Below, one piece after another: positions 17,580-25,657 of a stretch of 58,769 nucleotides of DNA. This DNA is from Marinobacterium sp. (lineage in GTDB: Bacteria > Pseudomonadota > Gammaproteobacteria > Pseudomonadales > Balneatricaceae), in the NCBI GenBank assembly GCA_025800125.1, contig JAOXSF010000093.1:1-58769 (forward strand), read 5' to 3'. The stretch's first letter is position 1; each line of letters begins with the position of its first letter. The notes below the pieces were generated by a model that saw only the letters and a program-made list of their open reading frames with translations, was not told the DNA's origin and made no database searches. The position numbers and the translations under genes were made by a program.

Positions 17580-18329
17580 ATGAGTCAGAAAGTAGCTTTG
17601 GTAACCGGTGGTACAGGTGGTCTGGGTACAGCAATCTGTCATTCTCTGGCGGATGCCGGTTTCAGAGTCGTTGCTGGTTACAACAGTGGCGGTAATCATG
17701 ATAAAGCTAAAGCTTGGCAGGAAGAACAGCGCAAGGCGGGCTACGAAATCCTGGTTGCTTACGGTGATGTTACCAGTGAAGAGTCCTGTAAAGCCTGTAT
17801 CAAGTCAGTTGAAGAGATGACGGGGAGCTCGGTCAGTGTCCTCATTAACAATGCTGGTATTACCCGTGATGGCCAGTTCAAGAAGATGAGTTGGGAGCAG
17901 TGGGATGAGGTGATGTCGGCTAACCTGGATTCCATGTTCCATATGACGCGTCTGGTCATTAATCCTATGGTCGATAATGGTTGGGGCCGCATTATTAATA
18001 TCTCGTCTGTGAATGCGCAGAAGGGACAGTTTGGTCAATGTAATTACTCCGCGGCCAAGGCCGGTATTCATGGTTTCACCAAGGCCTTGGCACAGGAAGT
18101 TGCGCGTAAAGGTGTAACTGTTAATACGGTTTCTCCAGGCTATATTAAGACGGCAATGGTTGCAAAGATTGCAGAGGAAGTTCAGGAAAAAATCTGTTCT
18201 GGAATTCCGGTTGGTCGTTTCGGTACGCCTGAAGAAATTGGGCGAGTTTGTTCCTTCCTGGCAGATGAGCAGTCTGCTTATATTACTGGTGCAGATTTAT
18301 CCATCAACGGTGGTTTGCATATGAGTTAA
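17580..18329 (+). CDS. phaB: Acetoacetyl-CoA reductase (NADPH)
   Basis: This short-chain dehydrogenase of 249 residues reduces acetoacetyl-CoA to (R)-3-hydroxybutyryl-CoA for polyhydroxybutyrate synthesis. The Rossmann motif TGGTGGLG (9-16), NNAG (90-93), and the catalytic Ser143, Tyr156 and Lys160 (NYSAAK) are all present, and length and C-terminus (SINGGLHMS) match PhaB. GGGGATGTGAAGC precedes the ATG. No phaA or phaC gene is in the window, but a PHB depolymerase is at 38856-39953. A terminator hairpin follows at 18364-18390, so it is probably monocistronic. Confidence 0.93.
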   Translation: MSQKVALVTGGTGGLGTAICHSLADAGFRVVAGYNSGGNHDKAKAWQEEQRKAGYEILVAYGDVTSEESCKACIKSVEEMTGSSVSVLINNAGITRDGQFKKMSWEQWDEVMSANLDSMFHMTRLVINPMVDNGWGRIINISSVNAQKGQFGQCNYSAAKAGIHGFTKALAQEVARKGVTVNTVSPGYIKTAMVAKIAEEVQEKICSGIPVGRFGTPEEIGRVCSFLADEQSAYITGADLSINGGLHMS

Positions 18330-18363
18330 TAGTGTCTTTGTTTATACAGGGCCGCGTACTTCT

Positions 18364-18390
18364 AAATACCCGCTATATGCGGGTATTTTT
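18364..18390 (+). terminator. Rho-independent terminator after phaB
   Basis: AAATACCCGC pairs perfectly with GCGGGTATTT around a five-base loop, ending in a T-run. It may also serve the convergent gene at 18403-18771. Confidence 0.85.
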
Positions 18391-18402
18391 GCGATGCGGA
18401 AT

Positions 18403-18771
18403 TTATTTGTTGGTTTTGGTAGGCTGTATCTTATTGTTTTTAGTAAGCCTTGACGATGAATCTTTAATTGTTTTTTGCGCTGCAATATAGTCGGGCATAG
18501 GGCCGCAATCTTCATGTATGGCTTCTCCTTCTTCCATGCGAATAATTTCAGGCCCCGGGATATACGGCATTTTTTCTTCCATTTCTCTAATTGCTTGATG
18601 AATCAGGCTGGCGCTTACATCGTTGAGTTCCAGTCCAAACGTGTCTGCCAGAGCTTGCAGTTTGATCAGGTCATCACGGTAAAGCGTTAATGGATACTCC
18701 GTGCGCTGTTGCCGGTTTTTTCGGTGATCTTGCCAATGCTTGATCAGAGTCTTGAATGAGGAGGTGCTCAT
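18403..18771 (-). CDS. Small conserved protein resembling a pseudomonad family labelled pilin assembly/type 1 pili tip component
   Basis: The product is 122 residues with no signal peptide. Its core (FKTLIKHWQ, TEYPLTLYRDDLIKLQALADTFGL, ASLIHQAIREMEEKMPYIPG, EDCGPMPDYI) follows the layout of a ~100-residue pseudomonad family that databases often label type 1 pili tip component; that label has little experimental support. The central helix pattern suggests a small regulatory or DNA-interacting fold. The Ser/Lys-rich tail (last ~20 residues) looks disordered. The role is unknown, though its place next to phaB may not be accidental. Confidence 0.75.
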   Translation of the reverse strand: MSTSSFKTLIKHWQDHRKNRQQRTEYPLTLYRDDLIKLQALADTFGLELNDVSASLIHQAIREMEEKMPYIPGPEIIRMEEGEAIHEDCGPMPDYIAAQKTIKDSSSRLTKNNKIQPTKTNK

Positions 18772-18867
18772 AAATGAAACTCCCGTATAGGATAGTAAAG
18801 AGCGGAGCGCTCTAACAGGCTTGTTGTACTACGGTGTGATCTCTGTAGTTAGTCTTCTTACTGTAGC

Positions 18868-19151
18868 CTGGTGGCTATGGCAGGGTTGCAAGAGGGCGTA
18901 GCAATACAGACTGTAAATACGGTTCTGGGTGTTGATATGGGACCTGGCCGCCTGATCCGGAAGCTCAAGTACAAAGTCCGGGCACAGAGTAAGCGCTTGG
19001 TCAAAATCGATCAGTGATTCGTCAGTGCCAAAACCTGTTCCGTTTACGGACACAAGATTGAAGTGCTGCACTGTCAGTGCGCAGCTGGACTTGCCCTTTG
19101 TGTTCAGCACAGCTGGATCGCGACATTAGTGCCGCGATCAATATCCGTTAG
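18868..19151 (+). pseudogene. tnpB: Decayed tnpB (IS200/IS605 family), C-terminal relic
   Basis: Reading the plus strand across frames recovers the end of a TnpB. VDMGPGRLIRKLKYK begins at 18931; then KRLVKIDQ, a TGA where the family has Trp, FVSAKTCSVYGHKIEVL (the second zinc-ribbon Cys changed to Tyr), a frameshift near 19060, then SVRSWTCPLC and DRDISAAINIR, followed by TAG at 19149-19151 where the other copy reads CAG. The zinc ribbon and the DRD RuvC-III motif identify it. At least two nonsense changes, a frameshift and a lost zinc ligand make it non-functional. No tnpA or left end was found. The minus-strand frame 18829-19110 is a shadow. Confidence 0.85.
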
Positions 19152-19303
19152 CAGGCGGGGTATCAAATTACGAGTCAAAGGATTATCGGTTCCTGCCAGT
19201 GGAGGCTTGCGTAAGTCTGGTTGCTCGCCGGTTGCTCGCCGGTTGCTGCCTGAGAAGCTGGAAGCCTCGCCCGATAGGGCGGGGAGCAGTCGCTGCTCTC
19301 TGA
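19152..19303 (+). mobile_element. Right-end region of the decayed IS200/IS605-type element
   Basis: This region matches bases 41-140 closely: TCGGTTCCTGCCA, GGAGGCTTGCGTAAGTC, the CCTCGCCC/GGGCGGGG hairpin (19266-19284) and GAGCAGTCG. A short internal duplication (GGTTGCTCGCC twice, 19219-19240) is specific to this copy. It marks the 3' boundary of the relic and would correspond to the omega-RNA scaffold. Confidence 0.75.
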
Positions 19304-19443
19304 TAAAAGGCATAATTTAAGAGGTGAAATATAGGCAGGATTAGCTCTGGTGCGGCGTGGTTAGTCATTGCAGGAGACGGCTGATACAATGGCGGGCTTT
19401 GCAAAAATTATCCATATTCTGCTTTTACGGAGTTGAGACAAAA

Positions 19444-20298
19444 ATGGAACGTAGATTCCGTCTCGTGCTGGCCTGCCCTGACCGGGTAGGTATTGTATCC
19501 ATGGTCAGTAATTTTATTTCCAGTCATGGTGGTTCTATTGCTGATGCCAATCAGCACTCAGATAGTACGACAGGCTGGTTTTTCATGAGGGTCGAGATTG
19601 TTGCTGATTCTCTGCCTTTTTCACTGGAACAGTTGAAAAGTGCATTTACGCCGATTGCATCATCTTTTGAGATGACCTGGCAAATTAATGACTCTGCTGA
19701 GCCTAAGCGGGTTATCCTGATGGCTAGCCGTGAAGCTCATTGTCTGGCTGATCTGCTTTACCGCTACCATGCGGGTGAGCTGGATTGTGAAATCCCTTGT
19801 GTCATTTCCAACCATGATGATCTGCGATCTATGGTTGAATGGCATGATATTCCTTATCATCACGTACCGGTAAATAAGGCTGACAAGCAACCGCATTTTG
19901 ACGAGGTCAGTCGACTGATTCGTGAGTATCAGGCTGATACAGTGGTGCTGGCTCGCTATATGCAGATTCTGCCGGAAGATATTTGTCAGCAGTATGCTCG
20001 TCAGATTATCAATATCCACCATAGTTTCCTGCCTTCCTTTGCGGGTGCACGGCCTTATCATCAGGCCCATGAACGTGGTGTTAAATTGATTGGTGCGACC
20101 TGTCACTATGTTACTCAGGATCTTGATGCAGGTCCGATTATTGATCAGGACGTTACTCGCATCAGCCATCGCGATCAGCCCGAAGAAATGGTGCGGCTGG
20201 GTAAAGATGTGGAAAAGACCGTGCTGTCTCGAGGTCTGCGCTGGCACCTGGAAGACCGTATCCTGGTACATGACAACAAAACAGTCGTATTCAATTGA
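19444..20298 (+). CDS. purU: Formyltetrahydrofolate deformylase
   Basis: The 284-residue enzyme hydrolyses 10-formyl-THF to formate and THF, balancing one-carbon pools and feeding formate to purine synthesis. An N-terminal ACT domain (residues ~1-85; RLVLACPDRVGIVSMVSNFI) is followed by a formyltransferase fold with the catalytic region IINIHHSFLPSFAGARPYHQA and GATCHYVT-DLDAGPII. The start at 19444 has GGAG upstream; the longer frame to 19357 adds a leader without homology. Length matches PurU. It lies right after the tnpB relic and is probably monocistronic. Confidence 0.95.
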   Translation: MERRFRLVLACPDRVGIVSMVSNFISSHGGSIADANQHSDSTTGWFFMRVEIVADSLPFSLEQLKSAFTPIASSFEMTWQINDSAEPKRVILMASREAHCLADLLYRYHAGELDCEIPCVISNHDDLRSMVEWHDIPYHHVPVNKADKQPHFDEVSRLIREYQADTVVLARYMQILPEDICQQYARQIINIHHSFLPSFAGARPYHQAHERGVKLIGATCHYVTQDLDAGPIIDQDVTRISHRDQPEEMVRLGKDVEKTVLSRGLRWHLEDRILVHDNKTVVFN

Positions 20299-20561
20299 TG
20301 GATTGCCGTGCTGTTCTTGACACAGAGTGCTACTGATGAATGTAGCCTCTGTCTGACAGGTGTGTGCCAACCTGTGAAAAATTAACCGCACAATGGCTGC
20401 TTACTGTGCTCGTTTACTGATCGTTCATCGTGGTAGACTGGCCGGTCATATCAGTCCTGTTCTGTAGGCATTGCCTGTTATTGCAATGTTCAAGAACCTG
20501 CTGAAAAGACGCTTTTGAATAAAGACGCATCTCGTCTCGTAATTTTAATGGGAACCGCTGT

Positions 20562-21677
20562 ATGGCGCTTGTGCCAGAACAACCTTTTCTAATCTACCCA
20601 TCACAGATCCAGCTTTATGGGCTGGAGGGGGCGTTGCTATTGCAACGGTATCAGCAATTGCTTGCTATGTTGATTACTGAGCCAGATCAGCCTGTTGCTA
20701 TTGTGATCAGTCGTCAGCAATGGTTGCAGCTGGTACCTTTCTGGGATGAAGATCAACTGGCTATTGCTACGGGTCATCTGGTGGCTAATCAGGCAATTGA
20801 TGTAGGGTTTCTTGATGATGGACAGGTACAGATCAGCTACATCTGGCATATCTCGCCTGCTCAGTCAGAACAGCAAAGAGTGGTTGTCTGTGATGACCGC
20901 ATCTCTGATGATAATGTTGCAGTCCAGTCCAGTTTATCAGCCCGGAATGAATCATCATCGTTAGCATCCAATACTGCTGTGTCTGGAATGGCGATAATGC
21001 CAGGGGCAATTGCTGTATCCCCTGAGCCAGCAGCCCCCTTGAGTAATACTGCTGAAGCTATCTTTACTGGAGAGAGCTTGGCCTCCGTAAAAAGTGGCGT
21101 CAGTAGAGAAGCAGTGGTTACTGGCAAAGCAATCGAAGAATCGACAGTGGCTGAAGTAATTCCTGCTACGCCGCGTGTGATGCGTCGTCGTATAAGTTCT
21201 GAAACATTAATGCAGCAGCGGGGGCCTGCGCCGACATTTGGTGGTAGTACAGGGTGGCGACGGCCTGAAGCACAGCAGGCTGAAGAGTCTGATGAGCTGC
21301 ATCAGGTTTTTCATATGCGTGAAGAGCATAACCAGAAGCTGCATTCAATGTTTATGGGTTGGAAGCCCAGCGATACGTTTTTTGAGCTTCTGCCTAGACA
21401 CGGTATACCCAATGAGTATGCAGAGGAATGTCTGGATGAGTTTACGCTCTACTGGCTTGATAAAGATCGTAAGGAAAGTAACTGGGACCAGAAGTTTCTT
21501 GCCTGGGTTAAGCGGGAGTGGATTCGAAAGCAGACCCGTGAGGCCCGTCAGCGTAATCAGGGCAGCAGTGAAACGACACCAGGGGTAAGTGGCCATGAAA
21601 ACACCCGCCGAGATACTCGCGAGAACCGAAAACGGGTTACCGCAGCAATCATGGACGTCCGGGACACCGATTGGTGA
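20562..21677 (+). CDS. DnaT-domain primosomal-type protein
   Basis: The 371-residue protein has a Pro/Ser/Ala-rich linker in the middle (~residues 120-240) and a C-terminal DnaT DNA-binding domain (about 267-335: WKPSDTFFELLPRHGIPNEYAEECLDEFTLYWLDK, NWDQKFLAWVKREW). In enterobacteria, DnaT helps load the helicase with PriA/PriB and DnaC. The N-terminal ~110 residues are of unknown fold. Its 3' end overlaps the next gene by 83 bases, and that gene encodes a lambda-P-like helicase-loader candidate, so the pair may form a DnaT/DnaC-like primosome module. The function is inferred from domains only. Confidence 0.85.
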   Translation: MALVPEQPFLIYPSQIQLYGLEGALLLQRYQQLLAMLITEPDQPVAIVISRQQWLQLVPFWDEDQLAIATGHLVANQAIDVGFLDDGQVQISYIWHISPAQSEQQRVVVCDDRISDDNVAVQSSLSARNESSSLASNTAVSGMAIMPGAIAVSPEPAAPLSNTAEAIFTGESLASVKSGVSREAVVTGKAIEESTVAEVIPATPRVMRRRISSETLMQQRGPAPTFGGSTGWRRPEAQQAEESDELHQVFHMREEHNQKLHSMFMGWKPSDTFFELLPRHGIPNEYAEECLDEFTLYWLDKDRKESNWDQKFLAWVKREWIRKQTREARQRNQGSSETTPGVSGHENTRRDTRENRKRVTAAIMDVRDTDW

Positions 21678-22398
21678 TACCCGTTCGCAAGAAAAGCCTG
21701 CTGGGGCTGATGATCCTATTCCGCTAGAAACCAAAGCGCATGTGAATATGATTTTTGCGCGATTTATGGCGATTTATGGTCATAAGTTTAAAAGTTGCTT
21801 TGAGTCAGAAGTCGAGATTCGTATAGCTAAGCGAGAGTGGGCGCTTAGTTTGCGCGGCTATGGTGAGCGTGAGCTGGTTGCAGCAATTGACCATTGCAAA
21901 ACGAAGCTGGCCTGGATGCCGACAATTTCCGAGTTTATTGAAGTGTTGCGCACCCAGACCGGGGATTTTGGTTTGCCTTCGGTGCGGCAAGCTTATGAAG
22001 AGGCTTGTCGTTATGCGCAAGTGCCCTCTCAGCATTCGTGGAGCCATCCCGCAGTTTATCAGGCAGGGCGTCAGACTGGTTGGTTTGAATTGCGTGGAGA
22101 GGCCGAGCGTCAGATATATCCGTTATTCAGCTATAACTATGATCTGCTTTGCCGTCGAGTGCGGGCGGGGGAAACGCTATCCACTCCGGTTATACAGGCG
22201 CTGCCAGATCGTTCCGATAATACAGTGATAGAACAGATGGAGCAGTGGGCTGAAATTGTCGGGCTGGATATGAGTGAAGCCACCAAGCTACTGTTTTATA
22301 TGACCAAGCCTCGCCATACTAGAGTGCGTCAGCGCTTTCGTCAGCAAGCGGTGCAAAAGTGCCAGGAACAGGGTATTACCCACCCATTACCTGAATAG
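21595..22398 (+). CDS. Replication protein P-like (phage lambda P family) helicase-loader candidate
   Basis: The 267-residue product has the replication-P pattern in the middle: NMIFARFMAIYGHKFKSCF, IAKREWALSLRGYGERELVAAIDHCKTKLAWMPTISEFIEVL, and PSVRQAYEEACRYA with SHPAVYQAGRQTGWFELR. Lambda P loads the DnaB helicase; chromosomal homologues occur in some gammaproteobacteria. AGGGG nine bases before 21595 supports this ATG; GTG at 21589 is an alternative. It overlaps the upstream DnaT-domain gene by 83 bases in another frame. There are no other phage genes around, so it looks resident. Confidence 0.82.
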   Translation: MKTPAEILARTENGLPQQSWTSGTPIGDTRSQEKPAGADDPIPLETKAHVNMIFARFMAIYGHKFKSCFESEVEIRIAKREWALSLRGYGERELVAAIDHCKTKLAWMPTISEFIEVLRTQTGDFGLPSVRQAYEEACRYAQVPSQHSWSHPAVYQAGRQTGWFELRGEAERQIYPLFSYNYDLLCRRVRAGETLSTPVIQALPDRSDNTVIEQMEQWAEIVGLDMSEATKLLFYMTKPRHTRVRQRFRQQAVQKCQEQGITHPLPE

Positions 22399-22503
22399 CT
22401 GTCAGTGTTAGTAACCATGCATCCGCCACGAGACCAGTTCGGTTGTCGTTCTGTTATTCCTGTCTGTGCTATTTCCGTTACATAAGGAAAATATCTATGG
22501 GCC

Positions 22504-23295
22504 TCACATCCTTGCGGCGAGCGGAGAGCGGCGAGGCAGCAAGCGTGGGGCTGGGGGGCGAAAATCTGGCAGCAGGCTTGCCATATTTCGAATTGGCGCG
22601 CCCTCGCCAGTGCGGTGTAATAAATGCAGACGACCATCATTACGTTGTCCCAGCCAGAGTAGCGGTTGCTGAATAATATCCAGTAACAGGCTATTTGCAT
22701 CTCTGCCGGGTTCTGCATCCGGTCCTGATCGAAATTGCCGGAATTGTTGATTGGCCAGTAATCGTGCCAGCGTGTTTCCACACCATAATTGGGGTTCATC
22801 GCATAAATGATGAAGCATGCCCAGCGAGCCGGGTGCGACCAGAGAACGTTCCTTGGAAAAAAACTTTCGCACAGTAATGTCTGTGTGGGCTTTCAACAGC
22901 GAATTGTCCCGCACGTTGCTGCTGAAATCCATTGATTCCAGGCCTTGGATAATACGGCCTAATTGCCATTGACAAGAGCGAATAAGATCCCACACCGGCT
23001 CAACGGACAGCCGCGACCCCAGGCTGTATTTAATGGCTTGGCGTCCCTGTTTTTCATTACCCAGTAGCGTCAGCTGCAGGTAGGTTGTTTGTAGATCAAC
23101 CAGGCACTGGGGATACTCTACATAACAATAAGGTGTTTCCCTGCGGCAGAATTCAATCCAGTCATTTCGGCTGTGAAGTTGTGGTAGTACAGGTATGATC
23201 ACTCGATTATGGTATCCGTGCGGTCCATAGAGGATGCTGATTATATAATAAAGCTTCAGTAAAGCGACTGCTTTTGAGCGGTTATGAGGCTGCAC
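22504..23295 (-). CDS. Hypothetical protein, unknown function
   Basis: The frame gives 263 residues from a GTG at 23295 without a clear ribosome site. The composition is protein-like over residues 10-200 (helical stretches such as ALLKLYYIISILYGPHGY and LVDLQTTYLQLTLLGNEKQG), but I do not recognise a family. The last ~25 residues are Pro/Arg-rich and encoded by a GC-rich patch (22504-22565), which may be a later extension of the frame. It is convergent with the replication-P-like gene and divergent from the 23334 gene. The start and the exact C-terminus are uncertain. Confidence 0.55.
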   Translation of the reverse strand: MQPHNRSKAVALLKLYYIISILYGPHGYHNRVIIPVLPQLHSRNDWIEFCRRETPYCYVEYPQCLVDLQTTYLQLTLLGNEKQGRQAIKYSLGSRLSVEPVWDLIRSCQWQLGRIIQGLESMDFSSNVRDNSLLKAHTDITVRKFFSKERSLVAPGSLGMLHHLCDEPQLWCGNTLARLLANQQFRQFRSGPDAEPGRDANSLLLDIIQQPLLWLGQRNDGRLHLLHRTGEGAPIRNMASLLPDFRPPAPRLLPRRSPLAARM

Positions 23296-23333
23296 TGTAA
23301 TCGTTGTTGTTTATAAAATTTCAGGGTTGGAAA

Positions 23334-23693
23334 ATGAAACTGTTAAATCGTGCTGGCTTTTCTCTGTTACCCCGACAGCCTTTTGTTGAATGGGTTCAGC
23401 AGTTGCCTGCTGTAGAAGATGGACAGCAGATGACATTGGCTGAGCACCAGCAGGAGGGCACCCTCTACCTGATTGATGAGGTAGACAGTGAAGCTGCGTT
23501 TGAGCAAGCGTTGCAACAGCATTGGCAAACTATGTTTGAAAATGAGCTGGCAAGCTGGGATGAATTTGGTGATTACTGGCCATCTGAATTGACGCGATCG
23601 TTATTTGATAGCTGGTTTGAATTGCGTCCTCAGATTATGACACTGGACCTTTCCTCCCAGCCGCTTATGACAGCCTCTTTATTGCAGGAGTAA
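23334..23693 (+). CDS. Conserved small protein, partner of DUF3422
   Basis: The product is 119 residues beginning MKLLNRAGFSLLPRQPFVEWV, with an acidic second half (FENELASWDEF, WPSELTRSLFDSWFEL). This small family is widespread in gammaproteobacteria; its function is unknown to me. The longer frame from 23304 lacks a ribosome site. It ends six bases before the DUF3422 gene, so the two are likely cotranscribed. Confidence 0.8.
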   Translation: MKLLNRAGFSLLPRQPFVEWVQQLPAVEDGQQMTLAEHQQEGTLYLIDEVDSEAAFEQALQQHWQTMFENELASWDEFGDYWPSELTRSLFDSWFELRPQIMTLDLSSQPLMTASLLQE

Positions 23694-23699
23694 CCTGAT

Positions 23700-25049
23700 A
23701 TGATGCAGACACTGCCGGAAGCGATGCAGCTACATCCACTGCGAGACAGTCTTTATGCAGAACTGCACTCTCGTCCGTTTCAGGTTATTTCGACTGGCAC
23801 TCGCATGACGCATATTGCTGTGTTGTGTAATGAGCAGGAAAAACGCCAGCAGTTTGATCACTTACGTCAGCTTTGTGAGCGGCTTGAGATAGAAACCCCC
23901 GTTGAAGAAAGTATCTGTCTGGAGCTGGATGCTGGGACGATGAAAATTCGCCGGGAAAAGCATCTGGAGTTTGTCAGTTATACCTTCATATATCGACCCC
24001 AGCAGCTCATGAGTAATCCATTCGGTGATCTTGCAACAGAGCAGTTACCGACTGGTTGGTTGTCTGAGTTGCCCGGGCAGGTTGTAGCTGCATTTCATGT
24101 TGCTGTTGAGCCCGGCGATGACCCACAAGATCTACGGCTGCCGCAGATACGCCGCTACTTTGAAGGTATGAGGCTTGTTGGTAGTAGTCCCCAGAATGGT
24201 GATGCCAGAGTCTGGACAACGTTCCAGCTGCATAGCGACGGCTTTGGCCGCTTTCTGGTATATAACCACGATATGAGTGACACTCAGCTGGGGCGACTGA
24301 CACAGCGTTTGATGGAAATCGAAACCTATCGTCTGATGGCGTTGCTATCGCTGGGAACTGCCAGAGCATTCAGTCCTGTTCTGGCCGAGATGGATGCAGA
24401 ACTGGCACACCTGACCCGCTGTCTGGCTGACTCTGAGTCAGTTGAAGCTGACACCGCAAAAAATGAGCAGGACATACTGAATCAGCTGACGGAGATGGCG
24501 GCTCGTGTAGAGTCCTGCCGGGCTGAATCAACATTCCGTTTCAGTGCAACCCGTGCTTACCATGAGCTGATGATGCAGCGATTGACTGAGTTGCGGGAGG
24601 ATGAAGTGTCGGGGCATTTGACGATCAGTGAGTTTATGACTCGACGGATGAGCCCGGCGGTACGCACCTGTGAGGCTGTTGGCCAACGGCTTGAAGATCT
24701 GTCACGGCGAATTGATCGGGTCTCCGATATGATGCGCACCCGTGTGGAGTTGTCTATTCAGGCACAGAATCAGCAACTGTTGTCTTCCATGGATCGTCGT
24801 TCACAGATTCAGTTGATGATGCAGCATACCGTTGAAGGGTTATCTGTAGCTGCCATCAGTTATTATGCAGTTGGACTGGTTAAATATTTGCTGGAAGCTT
24901 TATACGGGGCAGGGCTTAATTTTGACAAGAGCCTTGTACTGGGTATTTCTGTGCCGATTGTTATTTCGCTGGTGTGGTTTTCTACACGTAAGATTCATCG
25001 TTACTTTATTGAAATGGCTACAGATAAGGCTGACAAAAGCGATGGATAA
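23700..25049 (+). CDS. DUF3422 family membrane-anchored protein
   Basis: The 449-residue protein starts with the family hallmark HPLRDSLYAELHSRPFQ and ends with two membrane helices (VEGLSVAAISYYAVGLVKYLLEAL and LVLGISVPIVISLVWF). The middle is largely helical, with predicted coiled-coil stretches. The function of DUF3422 is not established; the C-terminal membrane hairpin suggests an inner-membrane anchor with a cytoplasmic body. ATG codons at 23700 and 23703 are both possible. The gene is followed 26 bases later by bolA. Confidence 0.9.
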   Translation: MMQTLPEAMQLHPLRDSLYAELHSRPFQVISTGTRMTHIAVLCNEQEKRQQFDHLRQLCERLEIETPVEESICLELDAGTMKIRREKHLEFVSYTFIYRPQQLMSNPFGDLATEQLPTGWLSELPGQVVAAFHVAVEPGDDPQDLRLPQIRRYFEGMRLVGSSPQNGDARVWTTFQLHSDGFGRFLVYNHDMSDTQLGRLTQRLMEIETYRLMALLSLGTARAFSPVLAEMDAELAHLTRCLADSESVEADTAKNEQDILNQLTEMAARVESCRAESTFRFSATRAYHELMMQRLTELREDEVSGHLTISEFMTRRMSPAVRTCEAVGQRLEDLSRRIDRVSDMMRTRVELSIQAQNQQLLSSMDRRSQIQLMMQHTVEGLSVAAISYYAVGLVKYLLEALYGAGLNFDKSLVLGISVPIVISLVWFSTRKIHRYFIEMATDKADKSDG

Positions 25050-25075
25050 AAATATAGAGCTAAACAGGGGTTATT

Positions 25076-25393
25076 ATGTCTGTTGAACAAAGCATTAACG
25101 ATAAGCTAACTACAGCGCTGTCTCCAGAATATTTTGAAATTGATAATGAAAGCCACATGCATAGTGGGCCTGCTCAGGAATCGCACTTCCGGTTAGTGGT
25201 TTCATCTGAACTGTTTGAGGGGAAACGCCTGGTTCAGCGTCACCAGTTGATTTATAGTTTGCTAGCTGAGGAGATGGCGGGCCCGGTTCATGCGCTATCT
25301 ATGCATCTTTATACCCCTGAAGAGTGGCAGCAGAGAGCAAAGCCAGCACCTCAGTCACCTGACTGTCTGGGGGGCTCACTGACGGAAAAATAG
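25076..25393 (+). CDS. bolA: BolA family protein
   Basis: The 105-residue protein has the BolA fold signature: ESHMHSGPAQESHFRLVVSSELFEGKRLVQRHQLIYSLLAEEM and VHALSMHLYTPEEW. BolA proteins pair with monothiol glutaredoxins to handle Fe-S clusters, and they influence morphology and envelope genes under stress. The conserved His in RHQLIYS is present. AGGGG precedes the ATG. The gene is probably cotranscribed with DUF3422 and closed by the terminator at 25444-25468. Confidence 0.92.
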   Translation: MSVEQSINDKLTTALSPEYFEIDNESHMHSGPAQESHFRLVVSSELFEGKRLVQRHQLIYSLLAEEMAGPVHALSMHLYTPEEWQQRAKPAPQSPDCLGGSLTEK

Positions 25394-25443
25394 TGTGGTT
25401 TGATCTGGTTTGATACACGTCAAAACTACGCCTAGTTTCTTGG

Positions 25444-25468
25444 AAAAAGGCCATTTCATGGCCTTTTT
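25444..25468 (+). terminator. Rho-independent terminator after bolA
   Basis: AAAAAGGCCAT pairs with ATGGCCTTTTT around a short loop and ends in a T-run. Confidence 0.88.
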
Positions 25469-25657
25469 AATACTTAATAAGTACATTGCCTGGCTAGAGC
25501 TGGAAAGGTCGGCGCGTTAGGATAGGGCACCGGTTAGGGGGCTTTCTATGATGAAATATGCTTAATTAGCTTAGTAAAGCCTAACAGATACAGTATATAA
25601 GACATTGCAAATATTATATGACTATACCAGTTGTTCAGATGCTGACAGGAGGCAGGT

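Noticed and set aside
18829..19110. 93-codon minus-strand protein
   Set aside because: It is the complement of the tnpB relic, whose zinc-ribbon and RuvC motifs read on the plus strand.
22443..22676. Plus-strand frames over the 22504-23295 gene
   Set aside because: Low-quality translation and no ribosome site; the minus-strand frame is longer and more protein-like.
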